Assembly (NCBI RefSeq): GCF_023336905.1
Contig: NZ_JAMBLS010000009.1
Location: 1 to 64,000, forward strand
Direction of reading: 5' to 3'
From: Bacteroides sp. ET71
GTDB lineage: Bacteria > Bacteroidota > Bacteroidia > Bacteroidales > Bacteroidaceae
DNA: 64,000 nucleotides
Below the pieces are notes generated by a model. The model had not been told where the DNA came from and did no database searches. It saw only the letters and a program-made list of their open reading frames with translations. Positions 1 through 8,292 of the stretch are shown here, piece by piece (positions within the stretch are counted from its first letter, which is position 1; every line of letters begins with the position of its first letter). The position numbers and the translations under genes were made by a program.

Positions 1-189
1 AGCCGCGCCGACGTCGCAGGCTTCCTCGGCAAAAAAGCAGGACTCGGACGCGACGACCTCGGACGCATCGACATACTCCCCCACTTCGCCCTCGCCGCCA
101 TACGACGCAACCGCCTCCAACAGACACTCCGACTGGTGCAAGGCGAAAAAATCAAAGGCATGCACACACGCATCGAGCAGGCCAAGTGA
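1..189 (+). CDS. DEAD-box RNA helicase, C-terminal fragment (DbpA-type RNA-binding domain)
   Basis: The window opens inside a reading frame that runs in frame 1 to a TGA at 187-189 (62 codons). The peptide contains DVAGFLGKKAGL, then LGRIDILPHFALAAI and LVQGEKIKGM, which fits the small RRM-like domain at the C-terminus of DbpA-type DEAD-box helicases. This domain recognises a 23S rRNA hairpin during large-subunit assembly. The helicase core lies upstream of the window. The domain call rests on motif resemblance only; the family is probable, the exact substrate is not shown. Confidence 0.6.
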   Translation, partial: SRADVAGFLGKKAGLGRDDLGRIDILPHFALAAIRRNRLQQTLRLVQGEKIKGMHTRIEQAK

Positions 190-373
190 CAAACCCGCAC
201 TTTTCACGCCCGAAAACTGACAATTCCACCCACACCACCCCCACCCGCTTACAAAACGCATCCACCCTCCACACATTGGCACTTCCGCATAACAAATTGG
301 CACAGAAATCACCCATCCGACAATAAAACGAAAGGAAAAACACCCCATCCGCTGAAAAAGCAGCAGGAAAGAT

Positions 374-404
374 TTGGTTTACCGAAATATTTCCGTAATT
401 TCGC
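374..404 (+). promoter_or_regulatory. Candidate serC promoter (Bacteroides type)
   Basis: A TTG at 374-376 is followed 19 bases later by TAATTTCGC at 396-404. This matches the Bacteroides -33/-7 arrangement (TTG, about 19-21 bases, TAnnTTTG) with one mismatch. It lies 57 bases before the serC start codon. Confidence 0.5.
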
Positions 405-460
405 CCGGTCATAAGACACCAACTAATCAACAAAATGTGTAACTAAAAAACATTTTACCT

Positions 461-1528
461 ATGCAGAAACATAACTTTAATGCGGGACCCTCCATTCTGC
501 CCCGCGAGGTGATTGAGAAAACAGCCCAGGCCATCCTCGACTTTAACGGCTCAGGCCTCTCACTGATGGAAATCAGCCACCGTGCCAAAGACTTCCAACC
601 CGTAGTAGACGAAGCACGCGCCCTGTTCAAAGAACTGCTCGACATCCCCGACGGATACTCCGTCCTCTTCCTCGGCGGAGGCGCCAGCCTGCAATTCTGC
701 ATGGTGCCCTACAACTTCCTGGAGCACAAGGCAGCCTACCTCAACACCGGCACATGGGCCAAAAAAGCCCTGAAAGAAGCCAAAGGACTGGGTGAAACCG
801 TAGAAGTCGCCTCCTCGGCCGATGCCAACTACACCTTCATCCCCAAAGGCTACACCGTGCCTGCCGATGCCGATTACTTCCACATCACGACCAACAACAC
901 CATCTTCGGCACCGAACTGCGCACCGACCCCGACGTCAACGTACCCCTGGTAGGCGACATGTCGTCCGACATCTTCTCCCGCCCCGTCGACGTCTCCAAA
1001 TACATCTGCATCTATGGCGGCGCACAAAAGAACCTGGCACCTGCCGGCGTGACCTTCGTCATCGTGAAAGACGACGCCCTGGGCCGCGTCAGCAGATACA
1101 TACCCACCATGCTGAACTACAAGACACACGTAGACGGAGGCTCGATGTTCAACACACCGCCCGTCGTGCCCATCTACGCAGCCCTGCAGACCCTGCGCTG
1201 GATCAAGGCCCAGGGCGGCGTAACAGAAATGCAGCGCCGCGCCATTGAGCGTTCGGACATGCTCTACGGAGAAATCGACCGCAACAAGCTCTTCCAGGGC
1301 ACGGCCGTGCAGGAAGACCGCTCGCGCATGAACATCTGCTTCGTCATGGCACCCGAATACAAGGAACTCGAGGCAGACTTCCTGAAGTTTGCCACAGAGC
1401 GCGGCATGGTCGGCATCAAGGGACACCGCTCGGTGGGCGGATTCCGTGCATCGTGCTACAATGCCCTGCCCAAAGAAAGCGTACAGGCACTCATCGACTG
1501 CATGCAGGAGTTCGAACGTCAACATTGA
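461..1528 (+). CDS. serC: Phosphoserine aminotransferase
   Basis: SerC converts 3-phosphohydroxypyruvate and glutamate to O-phosphoserine and 2-oxoglutarate in cytosolic serine synthesis. It can also act in pyridoxal phosphate synthesis. The 355-residue protein has the usual length. It starts with the family hallmark FNAGPSILP (residues 5-13), and the pyridoxal-phosphate lysine is expected at K190 in [12 protein letters not shown]. The ATG at 461 directly precedes the conserved N-terminus. It heads the set serC-serA-DUF1015, all on the plus strand, but a 349-bp repeat array separates it from serA, so co-transcription would need read-through of that array. Confidence 0.97.
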   Translation: MQKHNFNAGPSILPREVIEKTAQAILDFNGSGLSLMEISHRAKDFQPVVDEARALFKELLDIPDGYSVLFLGGGASLQFCMVPYNFLEHKAAYLNTGTWAKKALKEAKGLGETVEVASSADANYTFIPKGYTVPADADYFHITTNNTIFGTELRTDPDVNVPLVGDMSSDIFSRPVDVSKYICIYGGAQKNLAPAGVTFVIVKDDALGRVSRYIPTMLNYKTHVDGGSMFNTPPVVPIYAALQTLRWIKAQGGVTEMQRRAIERSDMLYGEIDRNKLFQGTAVQEDRSRMNICFVMAPEYKELEADFLKFATERGMVGIKGHRSVGGFRASCYNALPKESVQALIDCMQEFERQH

Positions 1529-1538
1529 TGAATCCTTT

Positions 1539-1855
1539 TTAGTTGACGAGGAGACAAGTTGACAAGTTGACGAGGCTACAAGTTAACGAGGGGACAAGTT
1601 GACGAGGATACAAGGACAGGAGTTATCCCTTGTCAACTCGTTCCCTTGTCAACTACAACAAGCCCCTGTTGACTCGTCAACTCGTTCCCTTGTCAACTAC
1701 AATAAGACCTTGTTGACTCGTCAACTCGTCCCCTTGTCAACAACAACAAGACCTTGTTGACTCGTCAACTCGTCCCCTTGTCAACAACAACAAGACCTTG
1801 TTGACTCGTCAACTCGTCCCCTTGTCAACTACAATAAGACCTTGTCAACTCAATA
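1539..1855. repeat. Array A1: inverted clusters of TTGACAAG/CTTGTCAA units, 44-bp period
   Basis: The whole serC-serA gap (349 bp, no gene) is built from variants of GTTGACGAG and GTTGACAAG in the left part (about 1540-1615) and their reverse complements CTCGTCAAC and CTTGTCAAC in the right part. In the right part a unit beginning GTTGACTCGTCAACTCGT recurs at 1668, 1712, 1756 and 1800, an exact 44-bp period. The two halves can fold on each other. Related clusters sit at 4064-4115, 28699-28878, 31512-31543 and 44771-44867. Confidence 0.9.
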
Positions 1856-1877
1856 ATCATTTAATCATCTTATCATT

Positions 1878-2801
1878 ATGAAAGTATTAGTCGCAACAGA
1901 CAAGCCGTTCGCCCAAGTGGCCGTAGACGGCATACGCAAAGAGATAGAAAACGCCGGTTACACACTGGCACTGCTGGAGAAATATGGCGAGAAGGCCCGC
2001 CTGCTGGAAGCCGTGGCCGATGCCGATGCCCTCATCATTCGCAGCGACGTGGTAGACGCCGAGGTGCTGGACGCCGCCAAGCAACTGAAGATTGTGGTAC
2101 GCGCCGGTGCGGGCTATGACAACGTAGACCTGGCTGCCGCCACCGCCCACGGCGTGTGCGTGATGAATACCCCGGGACAGAACTCGAACGCCGTGGCCGA
2201 GCTGGCCTTCGGCCTGATGGTGATGGCCGTGCGCAACCTGTACAACGGCACTTCGGGCACGGAGCTGAAGGGCAAGAAGCTGGGCATACATGCCTATGGC
2301 AACGTGGGGCGCAACGTGGCCCGCATAGCCAAGGGGTTCGGCATGGACATCCTGGCCTATGATGCCTTCCCCGCTGCCGTGGAGGCCATGAAGCAGGACG
2401 GCATCACGCCCGTGGACAGTGCGGAGGAGCTCTACGCGCAATGCAACGTCGTGTCGCTGCACATACCCGCCACGGCGGAGACGAAGGGTTCGATAGGCCA
2501 TGACCTGGTGGGACGGATGCTCAAGGGCGGTGTCCTTATCAATACGGCCCGCAAGGAGGTCATCGACGAAGAGGGGATGCTGAAGCTGCTGGGCGAGCGT
2601 ACTGACCTGAAGTATATGACCGACATCATGCCGGTGCGCCATGCCGAGTTCCAGGAGGTGGCCGCCGGACGCTACTTCTCTACCCCGAAGAAGATGGGGG
2701 CACAGACGGCCGAGGCCAACATCAACGCGGGCATTGCTGCCGCACGCCAGATTGTGGGTTTCCTGAAGGACGGGTGCGAACGCTTCCGGGTGAACAAGTA
2801 A
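1878..2801 (+). CDS. serA: D-3-phosphoglycerate dehydrogenase, short form with Lys in place of the catalytic His
   Basis: SerA oxidises 3-phosphoglycerate with NAD to 3-phosphohydroxypyruvate, the first step of serine synthesis. The 307-residue protein has the two-lobed D-2-hydroxyacid dehydrogenase fold only. Its NAD-binding glycines are in YGNVG (residues 140-144), and no C-terminal ACT regulatory domain is present, so serine feedback through ACT is not expected. Where most relatives carry a TPHxGG motif with the catalytic His, this one reads STPKKMGAQ, placing K271 at that position. That is the known type III-K variant seen in Entamoeba and some Bacteroidetes. DUF1015 follows 12 bases after the stop. 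Confidence 0.95.
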   Translation: MKVLVATDKPFAQVAVDGIRKEIENAGYTLALLEKYGEKARLLEAVADADALIIRSDVVDAEVLDAAKQLKIVVRAGAGYDNVDLAAATAHGVCVMNTPGQNSNAVAELAFGLMVMAVRNLYNGTSGTELKGKKLGIHAYGNVGRNVARIAKGFGMDILAYDAFPAAVEAMKQDGITPVDSAEELYAQCNVVSLHIPATAETKGSIGHDLVGRMLKGGVLINTARKEVIDEEGMLKLLGERTDLKYMTDIMPVRHAEFQEVAAGRYFSTPKKMGAQTAEANINAGIAAARQIVGFLKDGCERFRVNK

Positions 2802-2813
2802 GGAGGAGGGTGC

Positions 2814-4067
2814 ATGGCAACAATCAAACCTTTCAAGGGATTGCGCCCGCCCCGCCAGTTGGTGGAGCGGGTGGCATCGCGCCCCTACGACGTGCTGAAC
2901 TCGGACGAGGCACGCCGTGAGGCCGAGGGCAATGAGATGTCGCTCTACCACATCATCCGCCCAGAGATTGATTTCCCCGTGGGGACGGACGAGCACGACG
3001 AACGCGTGTACCAGAAGGCGGCCGAGAACTTCCGGCTGTGGCAGGAGCGCGGCTGGCTGGTGCAGGACAAGAATGCACATTATTATATATATGCGCAGAC
3101 GATGAACGGGCGGACGCAGTATGGCCTGGTGGTGGGGGCTTACGTGCCGGACTACCTGAACGGGGTCATCAAGAAGCATGAGCTGACGCGCCGCGACAAG
3201 GAGGAGGACAGGATGAAGCACGTACGGGTGTGCAACGCCAACATCGAGCCGGTGTTCTTCGCCTATCCGGACAACGAGGTGCTGGACGCGCTGGTGCGCC
3301 GCTACGTGGCGGGGCGCGAGCCGGAGTATGACTTCGTGGCGCCGGGCGACGGGTTCGGCCACACGTTCTGGGTGGTGGACGACGGGAAGGACATCGAGAC
3401 TATCACGCGGGAGTTTGACAAGATGCCTGCGCTGTACATTGCCGACGGGCATCACCGCAGTGCGGCGGCGGCCCTGGTGGGTGCGGAGAAGGCGCGGCAG
3501 AACCCCAACCACCGGGGGAACGAGGAGTATAACTACTTCATGGCTGTGTGCTTCCCGGCGGGGCAACTGACCATCATCGACTACAACCGCGTGGTGCGCG
3601 ACCTGAACGGGATGACGCCCGCCGGGTTCCTCGAAGCCTTGGGCAAGCACTTCACGGTGGAGGACCGGGGCGCGGACGAGCCGTACCGCCCGACGGGGTT
3701 GCACAACTTCGCGCTCTACGTGGACGGGCGGTGGTACAGCCTGACGGCACGCGAGGGGACGTATGACGATGCGGACCCCATCGGGGTGCTGGACGTGACC
3801 ATCTCGTCGCGCTACATACTGGATGAGTTGCTGGGCATACGCGACTTGCGCTCGGACCGGCGCATCGACTTCGTGGGCGGCATACGCGGCCTGGGCGAGC
3901 TGAAGCGGCGGGTGGACAGTGGCGAGATGGCCATGGCGCTGGCGCTCTATCCTGTCAGCATGAAGCAACTGATGGACATCGCGGACACGGGCAACATCAT
4001 GCCGCCCAAGACGACGTGGTTCGAACCGAAGCTGCGCTCGGGGCTGGTGATTCATAAGTTGGAGTAG
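2814..4067 (+). CDS. DUF1015 family protein (candidate serine-pathway enzyme)
   Basis: This 417-residue cytosolic protein has no signal peptide. It belongs to the DUF1015/COG4198 family, judged by the N-terminal IKPFKGLRPP and RPYDVLN segments and by IADGHHRSAAA (D211-R215 is DGHHR). The start codon lies 12 bases after serA behind AAGGAGGAGGG, a rare strong ribosome-binding site here, so it is translationally tied to serA. Function is unproven. The DGHHR motif resembles the ParB/sulfiredoxin-type active site of free-serine kinases, and no phosphoserine phosphatase (serB) lies in the window. A role in making or using phosphoserine is therefore a reasonable inference from context, not a demonstrated one. 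Confidence 0.85.
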   Translation: MATIKPFKGLRPPRQLVERVASRPYDVLNSDEARREAEGNEMSLYHIIRPEIDFPVGTDEHDERVYQKAAENFRLWQERGWLVQDKNAHYYIYAQTMNGRTQYGLVVGAYVPDYLNGVIKKHELTRRDKEEDRMKHVRVCNANIEPVFFAYPDNEVLDALVRRYVAGREPEYDFVAPGDGFGHTFWVVDDGKDIETITREFDKMPALYIADGHHRSAAAALVGAEKARQNPNHRGNEEYNYFMAVCFPAGQLTIIDYNRVVRDLNGMTPAGFLEALGKHFTVEDRGADEPYRPTGLHNFALYVDGRWYSLTAREGTYDDADPIGVLDVTISSRYILDELLGIRDLRSDRRIDFVGGIRGLGELKRRVDSGEMAMALALYPVSMKQLMDIADTGNIMPPKTTWFEPKLRSGLVIHKLE

Positions 4068-4115
4068 TTGACGAGGGGACGAGTTGACAAGTTGACAAGT
4101 TGACGAGTTGACAAG
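4064..4115. repeat. Array A2: short TTGACGAG/TTGACAAG cluster
   Basis: Five tandem variants of the unit GTTGACAAG follow the DUF1015 stop directly, the first overlapping its last codons. The array precedes the HU/DUF4469 gene and repeats the A1 family in one orientation only. Confidence 0.8.
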
Positions 4116-4176
4116 CTACCAACTACTAACTACCAATTACTAACTATTTTAATAACCTTATTAATACCCAAAGATT

Positions 4177-5031
4177 ATGGAAGAGAAGAACAGCCAGCGC
4201 AGTGTGCTGAACCTGCTGGCGCAAGAGAATCTATTGACAAAGGACATCGACAACGATTATTACCTGAGCATCAGGCGGCAGGACACGCTCGACATCAAGG
4301 CGCTGGCGAAGGAGGTGGCCCAAAACCACGGGGGGAAGACGGCCTCGGAGGTGGAGATGCTGACCAACGAGGTGCTGGAGCTGGCGGCGTGGTACCTGTC
4401 GAACGGCTTCAGCGTGAACACCCCGCTGGGCTATTTCCAGACCAACGTGCAGGGCATCGTGACGGCTGCCGAACTGGCCGCCATCGACACGGGCCGCATC
4501 AAGCTGAGCGTGGGCTACACCATGAGCCAGGGGATGACCGCGATGCTGGGCAACGCTAAAATCAACGTCGAGGTGGACAAGGCGAAGGTGGGTCCCGAAA
4601 TCTCGGCCGTCATCAGTTCGCAAGACGCCAAGAACCCCGCCGCCGTCACCCGCGGCGAGTCCGTCCCCGTCAAGGCCGGCGCAACCACCATCATCCGCGG
4701 TCGCAACCTCAAGGTGGACGGCCCGGCCGACTCGGGCGCAGGCATCACGCTGACCCGCGTGGACGAAGAGGCCGAACCCATCTTCATCTCCGCCACCGAC
4801 CTCTACCCCAACGAGCCGAAGGAAGTGGGCTTCATCCTGCCCGCATCGGTGCCCGACGGGTCGACGTGGTCGGTGACGCTCAAGACGCAGATAGGCGCGC
4901 GGCCCGGCGTCTTCCTGAAAGAGCCACGCGAGTTCACCCTCCAGAGCGCCTTCACCGTGGGACAGGCATCATCGCCCACCACCCCCGGCAGTGGCGATGA
5001 CGACGACAGCGGGCAGGGCACCTTCGGATAA
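4177..5031 (+). CDS. HU-like DNA-binding protein with C-terminal DUF4469 Ig-like domain
   Basis: This 284-residue protein has an N-terminal segment (about residues 20-125) resembling the Bvu_2165-type HU/IHF fold of Bacteroidetes, for example LAWYLSNGF-like and FSVNTPLGYFQT stretches. A beta-rich C-terminal part (about 150-265, with RGRNLKVDG and VSLVL-like strands) fits DUF4469. The tail is low-complexity, rich in Gly, Ser and Asp (SGDDDDSGQG). No signal peptide is present, so it is probably nucleoid-associated or an accessory DNA-binding protein. Its targets are unknown. It lies between a type-A array and a type-B palindromic array. Confidence 0.75.
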   Translation: MEEKNSQRSVLNLLAQENLLTKDIDNDYYLSIRRQDTLDIKALAKEVAQNHGGKTASEVEMLTNEVLELAAWYLSNGFSVNTPLGYFQTNVQGIVTAAELAAIDTGRIKLSVGYTMSQGMTAMLGNAKINVEVDKAKVGPEISAVISSQDAKNPAAVTRGESVPVKAGATTIIRGRNLKVDGPADSGAGITLTRVDEEAEPIFISATDLYPNEPKEVGFILPASVPDGSTWSVTLKTQIGARPGVFLKEPREFTLQSAFTVGQASSPTTPGSGDDDDSGQGTFG

Positions 5032-5040
5032 GGGAAAAAA

Positions 5041-5176
5041 CTCACCACCCCGTGAGGTAGCTACCTCACCACCCCGTGAGGTACATAGCTCACCACCCCG
5101 TGAGGTACATAGCTCACCACCCCGTGAGGTACATAGGTCACACCCCCGTGAGGTATATAGCTCACGGGGGTGTGAG
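5041..5176. repeat. Array B1: five 24-bp palindromic units closed by an inverted unit
   Basis: Units start at 5041, 5065, 5089, 5113 and 5137 with an exact 24-bp period. Each carries the near-palindrome CTCACCACCCCGTGAG plus a short linker (GTACATAG or similar). The sixth element, CTCACGGGGGTGTGAG at 5161-5176, is the reverse complement of the fifth core, so the end folds into a 15-bp hairpin with a GTATATAG loop. The array begins 9 bases after the DUF4469 stop and may act as a terminator. The same family recurs at 36339-36655. Confidence 0.9.
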
Positions 5177-5220
5177 ATTTTCAGGCCCCCACTCACATCC
5201 CACTCCCCCCTGGCTCCAGG

Positions 5221-5405
5221 TGAGATCCTTCGATTCCGCTACGCTCCACTCAGGATGACAGATGCCACATCCCCTCCCGACTTACGCCCCCCTCTTTCCT
5301 GTCATCCTGAGCGAAGCCCGAAGGGCGCAGTCGAAGGAGCTCCCTACGAGCACCTACAACGTAAGGGAGATGTTTCGACTGCGCTGCGCTCCGCTCAACA
5401 TGACA
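5221..5405. repeat. MITE-like inverted repeat (complete copy plus a solitary arm)
   Basis: Positions 5300-5405 form an imperfect inverted repeat with arms TGTCATCCTGAGCGAAG... and ...CTCCGCTCAACATGACA. A separate single arm (GAGATCCTTCGATTCCG to CAGGATGACA) occupies 5221-5260. The second complete copy in the window is at 46832-46948. The core CATCCTGAGCG...GTCGAAGGA is a repeat seen in many distant bacterial genomes, so mobilisation by a transposase in trans is likely; no transposase is present here. Confidence 0.85.
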
Positions 5406-5508
5406 GCTCCCTCTCCCTTCCTGAACTTACACCCCCTCCCCCTCGCTTTTAACACTTCACCCCTGCAAATAGTCATACTGTTGTAACATACATTTAAGTT
5501 ATATTGCT

Positions 5509-5517
5509 TACCTTTGC
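5509..5517 (+). promoter_or_regulatory. -7 element of the TonB receptor promoter
   Basis: TACCTTTGC matches TAnnTTTG exactly. It lies 69 bases before the receptor start, leaving a leader of about 60 bases. No well-placed -33 TTG is evident. Confidence 0.55.
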
Positions 5518-5586
5518 ACAACGAAACAGATGTTAACGATGCGTTAACAGTAAATATTCACTAATTATTCACTAAAACCAAACAGT

Positions 5587-8274
5587 ATGAAAAGACATCT
5601 TTTGCACATCCTGTTGTCAGCCCTGCTCTGCGTGGGCACCCTCACGGCCTACGCGCAGAACGTCAAGGTGAGCGGCCAACTGGTCGACGCCGAGACCGGC
5701 GAACCGCTCATCGGAGCCAGCGTCGTGGTGGAAGGCACCACACAAGGCAGCGTGACCGACATCGACGGCAACTTCCAGCAGACCGTCCCCCCACGCGCCA
5801 CCCTCGTGTTCACCTACGTCGGCTACAAGGAAATGAAGTACACCCTTGAAGACGGCAAAACCCAGCTCGGCACCTTCCGCATGCAGGCCGACGCCGTGCT
5901 GCTGGCCGACGTCACCATCACCTCCAGCGTGGCCGTCGACCGCCGCACCCCCATCGCCGTCAGCAACATCGGCCCCGCCTTCATCGAAGAGAAGCTCGGC
6001 ACACAGGAGTTCCCCGAACTGCTCAAATCCACCCCCGGCGTCTACGTCACTAAAGACGGCGGCGGCTTCGGCGACGCCAGCACCCGTGTCCGCGGCTTCA
6101 AGAGCGAAAACGTGGCCATGATGATCAACGGCGTCCCCATGAACGGCATGGAAAACCAGAAAGTCTACTGGTCCAACTGGGCCGGCCTCTCCGACGTCAC
6201 CAGCACCATGCAAGTGCAGCGCGGACTGGGCGCCTCCAAAGTATCCGTCCCCGCCGTCGGAGGCTCCATCAACATCATCACCAAGAGCACCGACGCCAAG
6301 AAAGGAGGCTCCATCTCCTACGCCATGGGCAACGACGGATACAACAAGATACTCTTCACCGTATCCTCCGGCCTCACCAAAGACGGCTGGGCCTTCACCC
6401 TGCTCGGAGCCAAAACCTGGGGCGACGGCTACATCCAAGGCACCGCCTTCGAAGGCTACAACTACTTCGCCAGCATCGCCAAGCGCATCAACGACAACCA
6501 CCAGCTCTCGCTGACCGTCTTCGGCGCACCCCAGACACACGACCAGCGCAACTACAACAACGCCCTCTCCATCAAAGAGTGGCAGCGCGTCAAACAATAC
6601 ATGGGCGACGACAGCCCCTACAAGTACAACCCCACCTTCGGTTACCGCAACGGCCAGGCCTACGTGTCCAACTTCAACGCCTACCACAAACCCCAAATCT
6701 CGCTCAACCACCTCTGGCAAATCGACCACAAGTCCAGCCTGAGCACCGCCGTCTACGCCTCCATCGCCCGCGGACACGGCAGCTACACCGGCGGTGACAG
6801 CGAACACCGCAACCTCTGGTACGGCGCCTCCAACGGCTACGTCAACAACACCTTCCGCCGACCCGACGGCACCTTCGACTACGACGCCGTCGACGCCCTC
6901 AACGCCGCCAGCACCACCGGCTCGAAGATGATCATAGGCAAGATGATGAACAACCACGAATGGTACGGCCTCCTGTCCACCTACACCACCAAGTTCGGTG
7001 AATACTTCGACTTCTATGGCGGCATCGACTTCCGCTACTACAAAGGCCTGCACCAGAACATCATCACCGACCTGTTCAGCGGCCAGTACTTCGTCGACAG
7101 CTACAACCGCTCCATCGTCTCGCCCGCCAACAACGCCGCAGCCGCCAACCCCGCTTTCGTCAACCAGAAACTCGGCGTGGGCGACGTCATCTTCCGCGAC
7201 TACGACGGCCACGTCATGTCCGAAGGCGTCTTCGCCCAGTTGGAATACAACCGCGACAAACTCTCCGCCTTCATCTCCGGCGGCCTGTCCAACACCGGCT
7301 ACTGGCGCTACGACCGCTTCTACTACGACGCCGACCACGCCAAGTCCGGCAAGAAGAACTACCTGGGCGGCAACATCAAAGGCGGCGTCAACTACAACCT
7401 GACCGACAAGCACAACGTCTTCTTCAACGCCGGCTTCATCAGCCGCGCCCCGATGTTCGACACCTCGTTCATCAACTCCCAGAACTCGCACGACCGCAAC
7501 CCCGATGCCCTCAACGAAAAGGTCATGTCCTTCGAAGTGGGCTACGGCTTCCGCAGCCGCGTCTTCGCAGCCAACATCAACGCCTACTACACCCAATGGA
7601 TGGACAAGAGCCTGTTCGACAGCCAAACCGGCCGCAGCGGCGAACGCTACACCCTCAACATGACCGGAGCCAACGCCAAACACATGGGTATCGAGCTCGA
7701 CTTCAACTACCGCCCCACCCGCTGGTTCAGCCTCGACGGCATGTTCTCCTGGGGCGACTGGCGCTGGGACGGACTGGCCACCGGCTTCTTCTACAACTCC
7801 TCAGGCCAAATCATGGACGTAGCAACCGAACAGCCGATAAAAGACATGGCTAACGTAGAACAATACCGCTACCGTATCCGCATGGACAACGTCAACGTAG
7901 GCGGCTCCGCACAGACCACCGCAGCCCTCGGCGTCACCTTCCGACCCATGGAAGGCCTCCGCATCGGCCTCGACTGGAACTTCGCCGCACGCCTCTTCGC
8001 CGACTACGACATCGAAGCCAGCTCAGCCAAACTGGGCGAAGAATACATCGTCGGCAAACCCTGGCAAGTGCCCTCCTACCACCTGTTCGACCTCAACGCC
8101 GGCTACACCTTCGACTTCGGCAAGGTGCGTGCCACCCTCAGCGGCAACGTCAACAACCTCTTCAACCAAGAGTACATCGCCGATGCCTGGGACGGCAGCA
8201 CGTGGGAAGACGTAGAGCGCGTGTTCTACGGCTTCGGACGCACCTACTCCGTGAGACTGAAATTCAACTTCTAA
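5587..8274 (+). CDS. TonB-dependent outer-membrane receptor with N-terminal CarboxypepD_reg domain
   Basis: This 895-residue outer-membrane transporter begins with a cleavable signal peptide (MKRHLLHILLSALLCVG, predicted cut after AYA). A carboxypeptidase-regulatory-like beta-sandwich follows (about residues 25-110, VSGQLVDAETGEPLIGASV), then a plug domain (about 120-240, STRVRGFKSENVAMMING and GLGASKVSVPAVGGSINI). A 22-strand-type barrel ends in SVRLKFNF. No SusD partner is encoded next to it. The following gene is a lipoprotein 18 bases downstream and the third gene is a nuclease lipoprotein, so the imported ligand may be derived from nucleic acid. Codons are strongly GC-ending, unlike the lipoprotein gene that follows. 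Confidence 0.95.
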   Translation: MKRHLLHILLSALLCVGTLTAYAQNVKVSGQLVDAETGEPLIGASVVVEGTTQGSVTDIDGNFQQTVPPRATLVFTYVGYKEMKYTLEDGKTQLGTFRMQADAVLLADVTITSSVAVDRRTPIAVSNIGPAFIEEKLGTQEFPELLKSTPGVYVTKDGGGFGDASTRVRGFKSENVAMMINGVPMNGMENQKVYWSNWAGLSDVTSTMQVQRGLGASKVSVPAVGGSINIITKSTDAKKGGSISYAMGNDGYNKILFTVSSGLTKDGWAFTLLGAKTWGDGYIQGTAFEGYNYFASIAKRINDNHQLSLTVFGAPQTHDQRNYNNALSIKEWQRVKQYMGDDSPYKYNPTFGYRNGQAYVSNFNAYHKPQISLNHLWQIDHKSSLSTAVYASIARGHGSYTGGDSEHRNLWYGASNGYVNNTFRRPDGTFDYDAVDALNAASTTGSKMIIGKMMNNHEWYGLLSTYTTKFGEYFDFYGGIDFRYYKGLHQNIITDLFSGQYFVDSYNRSIVSPANNAAAANPAFVNQKLGVGDVIFRDYDGHVMSEGVFAQLEYNRDKLSAFISGGLSNTGYWRYDRFYYDADHAKSGKKNYLGGNIKGGVNYNLTDKHNVFFNAGFISRAPMFDTSFINSQNSHDRNPDALNEKVMSFEVGYGFRSRVFAANINAYYTQWMDKSLFDSQTGRSGERYTLNMTGANAKHMGIELDFNYRPTRWFSLDGMFSWGDWRWDGLATGFFYNSSGQIMDVATEQPIKDMANVEQYRYRIRMDNVNVGGSAQTTAALGVTFRPMEGLRIGLDWNFAARLFADYDIEASSAKLGEEYIVGKPWQVPSYHLFDLNAGYTFDFGKVRATLSGNVNNLFNQEYIADAWDGSTWEDVERVFYGFGRTYSVRLKFNF

Positions 8275-8292
8275 TCCCTAACGCAACAGATT

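Noticed and set aside
1887-4055. 722-codon minus-strand frame across serA and DUF1015
   Set aside because: His/Arg/Val-rich antisense shadow; both plus-strand genes have clear family motifs.
5041-5176. CRISPR array
   Set aside because: Units are directly adjacent at 24 bp without unique spacers, and no cas gene is nearby.
4991-5452. 153-codon frame across array B1
   Set aside because: Repetitive PPREVHSS translation of the palindromic DNA; not a protein.
5617-7683. 688-codon open frame on the minus strand of the TonB receptor gene
   Set aside because: Ala/Val/Gly/Asp-rich shadow of the GC-ending codons of the real gene; no motif.
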